From: Phaeobacter piscinae | GTDB lineage: Bacteria; Pseudomonadota; Alphaproteobacteria; Rhodobacterales; Rhodobacteraceae | Direction: 5' to 3' | NCBI RefSeq assembly: GCF_002407245.1 | Contig: NZ_CP010681.1 | Coordinates: 1,240,001 to 1,304,000 of the forward strand | DNA: 64,000 nt | Shown here: positions 36,420 through 43,796 of the stretch, piece by piece | How positions within the stretch are numbered: the stretch's first letter is position 1 | Layout of the letters: each line of letters starts with the position of its first letter | The notes under the pieces: model-generated | Databases searched by the model: none | Seen by the model: the letters and a program-made list of their open reading frames with translations, nothing else | What the model was told of the DNA's origin: nothing | Made by a program: the position numbers and the translations under genes

Positions 36420-36847
36420 CAGATCAGACCCCAGACATGGCGAAACAAAGCAAGTGTCAGGCCACCGGCAAGAATGTAGATGACGGTTGCGATCAGCCCG
36501 CGCAGTGACAGTCGGGAGATGCCACAGACGCCGTGACCGGAGGTGCAGCCATTGGCAATCCGCGTGCCAAGCCCCACCAGAAGTCCGGCGGCGACAATCA
36601 CCGCCGTGTTCGAAGTGAGATGTGTGTCCGGCGCCTCGGCGACGGTCAGCCACATTACCAGCGGGACCAGAACCACGCCTGCAATGAAGGCCAGCCGCTC
36701 AGCCGCGTTGTTGCGACCGCTGCCATCAATCAGGCCGCCAAGAATGCCGCTGGCCCCCATGATGCGCCCATTGCCGAGCAGGTACACCGCACCGCCCGTG
36801 CCGATCAGCACGCCGCCAATCAGCCCCCAGATCCAGTCTATATTCAT
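36419..36847 (-). CDS. YeeE/YedE-type membrane protein (first half-transporter, PmpA-like)
   Basis: A 142-residue membrane protein from ATG 36847 (AAGGA before it). Four to five membrane segments are predicted. The key motif TRIANGCTSGHGVCGISRLSLRGLIATV has two Cys and is typical of YeeE/YedE. It follows the metallo-beta-lactamase gene by 119 nt and is coupled to the second half. The longer upstream frame has no ribosome site. Confidence 0.87.
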   Translation of the reverse strand: MNIDWIWGLIGGVLIGTGGAVYLLGNGRIMGASGILGGLIDGSGRNNAAERLAFIAGVVLVPLVMWLTVAEAPDTHLTSNTAVIVAAGLLVGLGTRIANGCTSGHGVCGISRLSLRGLIATVIYILAGGLTLALFRHVWGLI

Positions 36848-36966
36848 GGTGAAATCCTTGTGATCTATCAATCTGTGACAGGGAGCCCAGAGCCTATTCG
36901 CACCGGATCTCGCAGCCGTCTGCGAAATGGATGGCACTAGGACGGCCCCATCCGGAAGTTCTGGAA

Positions 36967-37830
36967 TCAGAGTTTGTTGATCGGAACCTTCAGGTAAACA
37001 TTGCCGTCGGTATCGGCGTCCGGCAATTGGCCCGCGCGCATATTGACCTGCAATGATGGCAGGATCAGTCGGGGCATCGACAGTGTTGCGTCGCGGGCAT
37101 CCCGCATGGCGACGAAGTCCTCAATCGGGCGGCCTTGACCGATATGGATGTTCAGCGCTTTCTGCTCCCCCACCGTGGTCTCCCAGGCATAATCGTCTCT
37201 ACCCGGTGCCTTGTAGTCATGGCCGACGAAAATACGTGTGTCGTCGGGGAGTGTCAGGATTTTCTGGATCGACTGAAACAGGGCTTCGGAGGAGCCACCG
37301 GGAAAATCGCAGCGGGCGGTGCCAAAGTCGGGCATAAACAATGTGTCGCCAACAAATGCGGCGTCCCCAATCACATAGGTGAGGCAAGCGGGGGTGTGGC
37401 CCGGCGTGTGCAACACATCACCGCGCAGTTGCCCGATGTGAAAGCTATCGCCCTCGTTGAACAGCGCGTCGAACTGGCTGCCATCGCGTTGAAATTCGGT
37501 GCCTTCGTTGAAGACCTTGCCAAAGGTGTCCTGCACCAGAGTGATATTGGCGCCGATGCCAATTTTCCCTCCCAGATGCTCCTGAAGGTAGGGGGCGGCT
37601 GAAAGGTGGTCGGCGTGGACATGGCTTTCGAGGATCCACTCAGCTCGCAGACCCTCGGCCTTTACCCAGGCGATCATCTTATCGGCAGAACGGGTATCGG
37701 TGCGACCGGCAGCGTGATCGAAATCCAGAACGGAATCGATCAGCGCGCAGGCGGTGCCATCCGGCTCGCGCACCACATAGGATACGGTGTTTGTCTGTTC
37801 ATCAAAAAACGCTTTGACGATCGGCTTCAT
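36967..37830 (-). CDS. Metallo-beta-lactamase fold persulfide dioxygenase-like protein (Blh/ETHE1-type)
   Basis: A 287-residue protein from ATG 37830 (AGGAGG before it). The metal motif is ESHVHADHLSAAPYLQ (HxHxDH), followed by HTPGHTPACLTYVIGDAAFVGDTLF and IFVGHDYK, matching the ETHE1/Blh group, which oxidises glutathione persulfide to sulfite with one iron. It leads an operon with the two YeeE halves and the DUF442 protein, the gene set of BigR-type sulfide detoxification. A palindrome 25 nt upstream may be the operator. Confidence 0.87.
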   Translation of the reverse strand: MKPIVKAFFDEQTNTVSYVVREPDGTACALIDSVLDFDHAAGRTDTRSADKMIAWVKAEGLRAEWILESHVHADHLSAAPYLQEHLGGKIGIGANITLVQDTFGKVFNEGTEFQRDGSQFDALFNEGDSFHIGQLRGDVLHTPGHTPACLTYVIGDAAFVGDTLFMPDFGTARCDFPGGSSEALFQSIQKILTLPDDTRIFVGHDYKAPGRDDYAWETTVGEQKALNIHIGQGRPIEDFVAMRDARDATLSMPRLILPSLQVNMRAGQLPDADTDGNVYLKVPINKL

Positions 37831-38164
37831 GGGGAACCTCCTGATGCTGCATATTACATATATCAAAAAATGAATATGTACAAGAGTGCCGGTGGGAAAA
37901 CTTGAGGGGCGCACGGTCAGCTGGCGGCGGGCGCCGTGACTTGCAGGATCATTATTTCACGTTATGGTTGATCTCACTCAAGGTCACGTGGCGGGATTTC
38001 TGCTATTGTAGCGACAGCGGTGAGGTGAGCCGCGATGACCTGCGCCGAAACCCGGCAGCCGGGACGGAGTAGAGGGCCGTTGTGCAGCCTTCTACGATAC
38101 TAGTGGGTGTCCGAGTTTTGTTGCCGATGCGGCCCGGCGCGCAGGTCCAAGGGAGGAGTGCAGA
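37831..38164. other. Non-coding stretch between persulfide operon and a small gene
   Basis: A 334-nt divergent intergenic region. Its left part holds the palindromic operator candidate (37855-37880). The rest is GC-rich, with only a short hairpin (CCCGGCAGCCGGG near 38057). I see no RNA gene and no coding frame that I trust. Confidence 0.5.
37855..37880. promoter_or_regulatory. Candidate ArsR-type operator upstream of the persulfide dioxygenase-like gene
   Basis: TACATAT (37855-37861) and ATATGTA (37874-37880) are perfect inverted arms with a 12-nt AT-rich centre (ATCAAAAAATGA). The right side TGAATATGTACAAG resembles the soxS/soxV region, which has TGAATATGT and GTACAAG. Such AT-rich dyads are bound by BigR/SqrR-type ArsR proteins. 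No such regulator is encoded here, so SoxR at 2993 is a candidate. Confidence 0.5.
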
Positions 38165-38395
38165 ATGACCAGTGAGAACAGAACGATCGATAGTCTTATG
38201 CAGCGGGCTCAGGAGCTTGAGCGCAGCATTTTGGCCGCGCACCGATTGGATCGGCTCGTCTTATATCCTGAGTTCAGCCAAGCGCTGGCACGTTTGCGGG
38301 TCGCGGGCGGGCGCGCTCCCAGTCGCATGTTGCGGTTGGAGCGGATGCTCTGTGAGGAAGCGGCTGACGAGATGTTCGACAACATGCCGGTCTGA
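38165..38395 (+). CDS. Small hypothetical protein
   Basis: A 76-residue protein with a strong ribosome site (AAGGGAGGAG) before ATG 38165. It is helical and charged (TIDSLMQRAQELERSILAAHRLDRLVLYPEFSQALARLRVAGG). I recognise no family. It is probably cytoplasmic. It stands alone between divergent and convergent neighbours. Confidence 0.55.
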   Translation: MTSENRTIDSLMQRAQELERSILAAHRLDRLVLYPEFSQALARLRVAGGRAPSRMLRLERMLCEEAADEMFDNMPV

Positions 38396-38507
38396 GGCCG
38401 GGCCGGTCGGGTTTGTTTCAGGCAATAGATTTAGATGCTGAGGTCAGAAGTTACTGCGAATGGCTGGTCGCCCCTCTGGCCCGGCCTTCGCCGTTGTGCG
38501 TCAGCGA

Positions 38508-38729
38508 TCAGCCGCCCAGTGTCAGCCCCAGCATGACCAGCATCAGCCCGATGACCGACAGAAACAGCGCACCAAGATTATAGGGCAGCACCTTTTGGAC
38601 CACAGCGCGCAGGGCGTCGTCGTCCAGCTTTTGCCGTTTGGCCTGCATTACGCGCACCACGCTCCACATCAGCCCGATCAGACCTGCTACCGATACGGCC
38701 GCGCCGGCCCAAACCATAATCTCGTACAT
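38508..38729 (-). CDS. Small two-helix membrane protein
   Basis: A 73-residue protein with GGAGAG before its start. Two hydrophobic segments are visible, MVWAGAAVSVAGLIGLMWSVVRVM and PYNLGALFLSVIGLMLVMLGLTL, separated by a basic loop (AKRQKLDDDALR). It resembles hypothetical membrane proteins conserved in Rhodobacterales. No function is known. Confidence 0.7.
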   Translation of the reverse strand: MYEIMVWAGAAVSVAGLIGLMWSVVRVMQAKRQKLDDDALRAVVQKVLPYNLGALFLSVIGLMLVMLGLTLGG

Positions 38730-38961
38730 CGCACTCTCCGGTGGTGGCGCCTCACTGCGCCGGTGGTGTCGGCCTGCGCCTACCTGATTGACGGGGGCAG
38801 GGCAAGCCAGCCGAGGTCGGGCGCAGACATTGACCGGGGTGGTTCTTGCCTATTCGGACGGGTCCCATGTCGGATCTCCCTATCACCGCTTGCGGAGCAG
38901 GGGGCACGATTGTATCTGGAGGGCTGATCCGAGTTTCCACCCTTTGCCGACGGAGCCCACG

Positions 38962-39225
38962 ATGGATATGACCGAAGACGAAAAAAGCGACAGCTACCGT
39001 GTGACCGCTGGTGAATTGCGCCAGTTTATTGAACGGTTTGAGCGTCTGGACGCTGAGAAGAAAGATCTTGCTGAGCAGCAGAAAGAGATCATGGCCGAAG
39101 CGAAGGCGCGCGGCTACGACACAAAGGTGATCCGAAAGGTGATCGCGCTGCGCAAGCGCGACAAAGACGATATCGCCGAAGAAGAAGCGGTTCTTGAAAT
39201 GTACAAGGAAGCGCTCGGCATGTGA
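38962..39225 (+). CDS. gapR: GapR-family DNA-binding protein (DUF2312)
   Basis: An 87-residue protein from ATG 38962 (CGGAG before it). It is the typical DUF2312 sequence: RVTAGELRQFIERFERLDAEKKDLAEQQKEIMAEAKARGYDTKVIRKVIALRKRDKDDIAEEEAVLEMYKEALG. In Caulobacter GapR binds overtwisted AT-rich DNA ahead of replication forks and stimulates topoisomerases. A good terminator follows. The gene has normal length and stands alone. Confidence 0.93.
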   Translation: MDMTEDEKSDSYRVTAGELRQFIERFERLDAEKKDLAEQQKEIMAEAKARGYDTKVIRKVIALRKRDKDDIAEEEAVLEMYKEALGM

Positions 39226-39262
39226 GCCGATATGGCCTTACGTGATGGCGCAAGCCTGTTTG

Positions 39263-39290
39263 GCCCTTCGCGTTTGCGGAGGGCTTTTTT
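39263..39290 (+). terminator. Rho-independent terminator after gapR
   Basis: GCCCTTCGC (39263-39271) pairs with GCGGAGGGC (39276-39284), one mismatch, GTTT loop, followed by six T. Confidence 0.88.
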
Positions 39291-39399
39291 GTGTTCTTTA
39301 AGTTTGTATATTTTAAGCTTGAAGTAAATTTCATCCTGATGGATATTGGGAGCTGAAAAGTGGTTGCGCGGATCGTCGCGCTCAGGACAGGAGCCCAAC

Positions 39400-39795
39400 A
39401 TGCCGACAGTGAATGTGCACCCCGAAGGCTGGAAACCGGCCAAAGGCTATGCCAACGGCATGATCGGCGAGGGGCGGATGCTGTTTGTTGGTGGCCAGAT
39501 TGGCTGGACTGCGGATCAGGTCTTTGAGACGGACGACTTCATCGGTCAGATGAGCCAGGCGCTGGAGAACATTCTGGCAGTCGTGCAGGAGGCCGGTGGC
39601 AGCGCCAGCGACATCACCCGGCTGACCTGGTATGTGACCGACAAGGCCGAGTATCTGGCGCATCAGCGGGAGGTCGGGGCGGCCTATCGCGCTGTCATGG
39701 GCTACCATTTTCCTGCGATGACGATGGTGGTGGTTGCGGGGCTTATCGAAGATCGTGCCAAGATCGAGATTGAAGCCACTGCGATGCTCGCCTGA
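39400..39795 (+). CDS. RidA/YjgF family protein
   Basis: A 131-residue protein starting at ATG 39400 behind CAGGAG. It has RidA-fold motifs: GRMLFVGGQIGWTADQVFETDDFIGQMSQALENILAVVQEAGG, then ITRLTWYVTDKAEYLAHQREVGAAYRAVMGYHFPAMTMVVVAGLIEDRAKIEIEATAML. It is the second Rid protein of the window. It lies 326 nt before the pyrimidine cluster on the same strand; RutC of the E. coli Rut pathway is also a Rid protein, so a role there is possible but not shown. Confidence 0.83.
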   Translation: MPTVNVHPEGWKPAKGYANGMIGEGRMLFVGGQIGWTADQVFETDDFIGQMSQALENILAVVQEAGGSASDITRLTWYVTDKAEYLAHQREVGAAYRAVMGYHFPAMTMVVVAGLIEDRAKIEIEATAMLA

Positions 39796-40121
39796 CCAGG
39801 ACCGCGCATCTAATCAGATCTTATTGAAGCCGCTTTTCTGTTCGATTGTTTCGGGCGGAGGGGCGGTTTTTGCCTTCTTTGGGGCAATGGTGCTGACCCT
39901 GTTTACCGCACAGTAATAGCGTAATTCCGCTGATCGGGATGGTTAGCCGCAGCCGCCCAATATTTGTGCTGGGGTAATTTTTTGTTCTTCTGCAACGTAT
40001 TGGCCCGTTGCCTTCGTCGTTGCGCTTCAAAAAACTGACCGATCAAAAATTTTACCAGTTGATAAAAAATCAAACTGTGGCACTCTGATTTGCATAAAAA
40101 ACAAATCCAGGGAGACACCCA
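39796..40121. other. Non-coding region upstream of pydA
   Basis: A 326-nt region. Its last part is AT-rich and contains the degenerate RutR-like box (40050-40067) 55 nt before pydA. The first 150 nt show no structure that I can support, and no small gene with a ribosome site. Confidence 0.5.
40050..40067. promoter_or_regulatory. Degenerate RutR-like box upstream of pydA
   Basis: TTTTACCAGTTGATAAAA matches 15 of 18 bases of the palindrome at 43694-43711 (TTTGACCAGTTGGTCAAA), including the central ACCAGTTG. It lies 55 nt before the pydA start. It is probably a weaker RutR site. Confidence 0.6.
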
Positions 40122-41456
40122 ATGGCGACCAGCCATCAGGCATCCGGCATTCAGGCAGGGCGTTTGTCCGCCTCAGAAATTGCCGACAACTTTGGAGACC
40201 TGCATCCACAATATGAGGCGCATGAGGCGGCAGTGGCGGCGGATCGCTGCTATTTCTGCTATGATGCGCCTTGTATGACGGCATGCCCGACCTCCATCGA
40301 CATTCCTCAATTCATCCGGGAGATCCAGACCGGCCACCCGGAAGCGGCGGCGAAGACCATTCTGGAACAGAACATCCTTGGCGGGATGTGTGCTCGGGTG
40401 TGTCCGACCGAGACGCTCTGTGAGGAAGCCTGCGTCCGCGAGGCGGCTGAGGGCAAGCCGGTTGAGATTGGTCGCCTGCAGCGCCATGCCACCGACACGT
40501 TGATGGAAAAGGGTGTGCATCCCTTCACGCGCGCAGCGGCAACGGGCAAGCGGATCGCTGTGGTGGGCGCGGGACCTGCAGGTCTGGCAGCAGCGCACCG
40601 TCTGGCAATGCTGGGTAACGACGTGGTTATCTATGAGGTCCGGCCAAAGGCGGGTGGCCTCAACGAATTTGGGATTGCCGCCTATAAATCGACCGAGAAT
40701 TTCGCCAGCCGCGAAGTGGATTGGCTGCTGCAAATCGGTGGCATCACCGTCGAATACGGCAAAAAACTCGGTGCAGAACTGAGCCTGGATGCGCTCAAGG
40801 CCGAGTATGATGCGGTGTTCCTGTCGATTGGTCTTGGCGGCGTCAATGCGCTGCGTGCCGAGGGCGAGGACAAGGATGGCGTGCGTGACGCGGTCGACTT
40901 TATCGCGGAGCTGCGTCAGGCCGATGATCTGACCAATCTGCCGGTTGGGCGCAATGTGGTTGTGATCGGCGGCGGGATGACGGCAGTGGATGCTGCGGTG
41001 CAGTCCAAGCTGCTCGGTTCAGAGACTGTGACCATCGCCTATCGCCGGGGCCGTGACGCCATGGGCGCGAGCCGGTTTGAGCAGGATCTGGCCGCAACCA
41101 AAGGGGTGCGCCTGTTGTTCAATGTTCAGCCTGTCGCGGTGCATGGCAACGGTGCCTGTGCTGAAATCGAGTTGGAATTTACCAAAAGCGAGGGCGGCCA
41201 GTTGAGCGGCACCGGAGAGACGGTGCGGATAGCAGCGGATCAGATCTACAAGGCGATTGGTCAGACGCTGGAGGATCAGCCTGATGCGCTGACGCTTGAA
41301 GGGCGCAAAATCAAGGTGGACGCGCGGGGCCGCACGTCGCTTGCCGGGGTCTGGGCTGGGGGGGATTGCGCCTCTGGCGGAGAAGACCTCACCGTGACAG
41401 CCGTCGCCGAAGGCCGTGACGCCGCTATGGATATCCACGCCAGCCTGATGGGCTAA
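40122..41456 (+). CDS. preT: NAD(P)-dependent dihydropyrimidine dehydrogenase subunit (PreT/PydA-type)
   Basis: A 444-residue flavoprotein. The N-terminal Fe-S domain has YFCYDAPCMTACPTSIDIPQFI and GGMCARVCPTETLCEEACVRE. The FAD site is IAVVGAGPAGLAAAHRLAMLG and the NAD(P) site is VVVIGGGMTAVDAAVQSKLLG. It is homologous to E. coli PreT, which with PreA reduces uracil and thymine to dihydropyrimidines, the first step of the reductive pathway. It is also like GltD, but the preA gene directly downstream decides the assignment. Confidence 0.93.
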   Translation: MATSHQASGIQAGRLSASEIADNFGDLHPQYEAHEAAVAADRCYFCYDAPCMTACPTSIDIPQFIREIQTGHPEAAAKTILEQNILGGMCARVCPTETLCEEACVREAAEGKPVEIGRLQRHATDTLMEKGVHPFTRAAATGKRIAVVGAGPAGLAAAHRLAMLGNDVVIYEVRPKAGGLNEFGIAAYKSTENFASREVDWLLQIGGITVEYGKKLGAELSLDALKAEYDAVFLSIGLGGVNALRAEGEDKDGVRDAVDFIAELRQADDLTNLPVGRNVVVIGGGMTAVDAAVQSKLLGSETVTIAYRRGRDAMGASRFEQDLAATKGVRLLFNVQPVAVHGNGACAEIELEFTKSEGGQLSGTGETVRIAADQIYKAIGQTLEDQPDALTLEGRKIKVDARGRTSLAGVWAGGDCASGGEDLTVTAVAEGRDAAMDIHASLMG

Positions 41457-41462
41457 GCCAGC

Positions 41463-41486
41463 CACAGGGCCAGACCCGGCCCTGTG
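41463..41486 (+). other. Perfect stem-loop between the two dihydropyrimidine dehydrogenase genes
   Basis: CACAGGGCC (41463-41471) and GGCCCTGTG (41478-41486) form a 9-bp stem with a 6-nt loop, without a T-run. It lies in the 53-nt gap between the two subunit genes. It may stabilise or process the mRNA and so set subunit ratio; a terminator is unlikely. Confidence 0.6.
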
Positions 41487-41509
41487 TTGCCAGTGTAAGG
41501 AACAGATAA

Positions 41510-42814
41510 ATGGCTGATCTGACAGCAGATTTCCTGGGGATCAAATCTCCGAACCCGTTCTGGCTCGCCTCTGCGCCGCCAACGGACAAAGAATACAACG
41601 TGCGCCGTGCCTTTGAGGCCGGCTGGGGCGGGGTGGTCTGGAAGACCCTTGGCTCCGAAGGACCGCCGGTCGTCAATGTGAACGGGCCGCGCTATGGCGC
41701 CATCTGGGGCGCGGATCGCCGGCTTCTCGGGCTCAACAATATTGAGCTGATCACCGACCGCCCGCTTGAGGTGAACCTGGAAGAGATCACCCGCGTGAAG
41801 AAGGACTATCCGGATCGTGCGATCATCGTGTCGCTGATGGTGCCCTGCGAGGAGCAGGCGTGGAAAGATATCCTGCCGCGGGTCGAGGCCACCGGCGCGG
41901 ACGGCATTGAACTGAACTTCGGTTGTCCGCATGGGATGGCGGAACGCGGCATGGGCTCTGCCGTGGGGCAGGTGCCGGAATACATCCAGATGGTTACGGA
42001 GTGGTGCAAGAAATACTACTCCAAACCGGTGATCGTGAAGCTGACGCCGAATATCACCGATATTCGCCAGCCTGCGCGTGCGGCCAAGGCGGGTGGTGCA
42101 GATGCTGTCAGCTTGATCAACACCATCAACTCCATCGTGTCAGTAAATCTCGATGCCATGGCGCCAGAGCCGACCATTGGAGACAAGGGTACACACGGCG
42201 GGTATTGTGGCCCGGCGGTGAAGCCGATTGCGTTGAATATGGTGGCTGAAATCGCCCGCTGTCCGCAAACTCATGGCCTGCCGATTTCTGCCATTGGCGG
42301 CGTCACAACTTGGCGCGATGCGGCTGAGTTCATGACCATGGGTGCTGGCAATGTGCAGGTCTGCACCGCTGCCATGACCTATGGCTTCAATGTCGTGAAG
42401 GAGATGATCTCTGGCCTGAACCAGTGGATGGACGACAAAGGCTATGACCGGTTGGATGATTTCGTCGGCAAGGCTGTGCCGAATGTCACCGACTGGCAGT
42501 ATCTGGATCTGAACTACGTCGCTAAGGCCAAGATCAATCAGGATGATTGCATCAAATGCGGTCGCTGCTTTGCCGCCTGCGAGGACACGTCACATCAGGC
42601 CATCGCCATGAGCGAGGATCGCGTCTTCACCGTGAAGGATGATGAATGCGTTGCCTGCAACCTCTGCGTCAATGTTTGCCCGGTTGAAGGCTGCATCACC
42701 ATGGAGGAGGTGCCCGCCGGGCAAATTGATGAGCGCACGGGCGAGGTTGTTTCCGACGATTATGCCAATTGGACAACCCATCCCAACAACCCCTCAGTGA
42801 CCGCTGCGGAGTAA
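41510..42814 (+). CDS. preA: NAD-dependent dihydropyrimidine dehydrogenase subunit PreA
   Basis: A 434-residue protein. The FMN-binding TIM barrel (residues 1-310) is of dihydroorotate dehydrogenase type (FLGIKSPNPFWLASAPPTD, GADGIELNFGCPHGMAERGMGSAVGQ, PISAIGGVTTWRDAAEFM). The C-terminal ferredoxin domain has two 4Fe-4S motifs: CIKCGRCFAACED and CVACNLCVNVCPVEGC. It reduces uracil/thymine using electrons from the PreT subunit. Gene order, spacing and length are normal for the complex. Confidence 0.95.
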   Translation: MADLTADFLGIKSPNPFWLASAPPTDKEYNVRRAFEAGWGGVVWKTLGSEGPPVVNVNGPRYGAIWGADRRLLGLNNIELITDRPLEVNLEEITRVKKDYPDRAIIVSLMVPCEEQAWKDILPRVEATGADGIELNFGCPHGMAERGMGSAVGQVPEYIQMVTEWCKKYYSKPVIVKLTPNITDIRQPARAAKAGGADAVSLINTINSIVSVNLDAMAPEPTIGDKGTHGGYCGPAVKPIALNMVAEIARCPQTHGLPISAIGGVTTWRDAAEFMTMGAGNVQVCTAAMTYGFNVVKEMISGLNQWMDDKGYDRLDDFVGKAVPNVTDWQYLDLNYVAKAKINQDDCIKCGRCFAACEDTSHQAIAMSEDRVFTVKDDECVACNLCVNVCPVEGCITMEEVPAGQIDERTGEVVSDDYANWTTHPNNPSVTAAE

Positions 42815-42858
42815 GCGGAGGTCACCGGCCTGCCATTGTCGGATGGAATGGCATAAGA

Positions 42859-42890
42859 AACGGCGCGTCCTGATCGGCGCGCCGTTTTCT
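42859..42890 (+). terminator. Rho-independent terminator after preA
   Basis: AACGGCGCG (42859-42867) and CGCGCCGTT (42878-42886) form a perfect 9-bp stem, followed by TTCT. It sits between convergent preA and rutR and may serve both. Confidence 0.8.
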
Positions 42891-42935
42891 ATTTGTCTTG
42901 TCAATAAAGGGGGCGACTGTCAGCAAGTGCTGGTG

Positions 42936-43556
42936 TCAGCGGGTGTCGGCGGGTGTCAGCATGCGTCGGAACATTCGATCCAGATGCTCTGGGGCGGCAT
43001 CAAAAGGATCCTCATCCCCCATCAACGTCCGCACCTGAACATCGAAATCCGCATAATGCTGGGTCAGCGACCAGACCGAGAACAGCAAATGTTTCGGATG
43101 GGTCGGGTTCAGCTTCCCAGCGTCCATCCAGCCCTTGATCAGATCCGCTTTTTCTTCCAGCAGAGGTTTCAGATCCTTAGACAGGGTGTCCAGCATTCGC
43201 GGCGCGCCTTGCACGATTTCATTCGCAAACAGACGGCTTTCGCGCGGGAAATCCCGGCTCATCTGCAATTTGCGCTGCACATAGGCCAGCAATTCTTCCA
43301 GCGGATCGCCATCCGGATCAATGGCGCGCAGCGGATCCAACCAGGTGTCGAGAAGGCCGGACAGCAGTTCGGTAAAAATCGCCTCCTTCGAGGGAAAGTA
43401 ATACAGCAGATTGGGCTTGCTTAACCCGGCGGCGCGGGCAATCTGGTCGACGGTGGCTCCGCGAAACCCGCTGTTGGAAAACACCTCAAGGGCGGCCTCC
43501 AGAATAGTGGCGCGATTCTTTTTCTGAATGCGGGTCGGGCTGCGATCCTTGGGCAT
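42936..43556 (-). CDS. rutR: TetR-family pyrimidine regulator RutR
   Basis: A 206-residue repressor closely like E. coli RutR: IQKKNRATILEAALEVFSNSGFRGATVDQIARAAGLSKPNLLYYFPSKEAIFTELLSGLLDTWLDPL, then SRLFANEIVQGAPRM and FSVWSLTQHYADFDVQVRTL, matching RutR's uracil-binding region. I place the start at ATG 43556 by length; a TTG at 43658 could extend it by 34 residues. It sits inside the pyrimidine cluster, divergent from the carbamoylase gene, with a consensus RutR palindrome between them. Uracil is expected to release it from DNA. Confidence 0.88.
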   Translation of the reverse strand: MPKDRSPTRIQKKNRATILEAALEVFSNSGFRGATVDQIARAAGLSKPNLLYYFPSKEAIFTELLSGLLDTWLDPLRAIDPDGDPLEELLAYVQRKLQMSRDFPRESRLFANEIVQGAPRMLDTLSKDLKPLLEEKADLIKGWMDAGKLNPTHPKHLLFSVWSLTQHYADFDVQVRTLMGDEDPFDAAPEHLDRMFRRMLTPADTR

Positions 43557-43693
43557 CGGGCTGTTCGGGCTCTTCCTGGGGGCCGCAACACCGCTGCGCG
43601 CCTGATTTTCACTCAACCGGCTCTGCCTGCCGGAGTTTTCTTGCTTCGTTAGACGCAATTTCTTGACTGAATGTCCACCCGTGATAGCCTGAG

Positions 43694-43711
43694 TTTGACC
43701 AGTTGGTCAAA
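43694..43711. promoter_or_regulatory. RutR operator between rutR and the carbamoylase gene
   Basis: TTTGACCAGTTGGTCAAA is a perfect palindrome and contains exactly the E. coli RutR consensus TTGACCA-N2-TGGTCAA. It lies 86 nt before the carbamoylase gene and 138 nt before the rutR ATG, so it can control both divergent transcripts. Confidence 0.88.
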
Positions 43712-43796
43712 TCATGACCAGCGTTTCAAAGCCACCGACAAGGCGCAAAGCCGCACGTCCCTGCGAAAAAGCAGGGCAACAGGGAAGGAAGCTGAG

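Noticed and set aside
38003-38242. A 79-codon minus-strand frame
   Set aside because: It has no ribosome site, overlaps a better-supported plus-strand gene and has Arg/Ser/Pro-rich composition.
42925-42962. Three 10-bp imperfect units (ACACCCGC-like) at the end of rutR
   Set aside because: They are too short and partly coding; probably a small slippage event without function.
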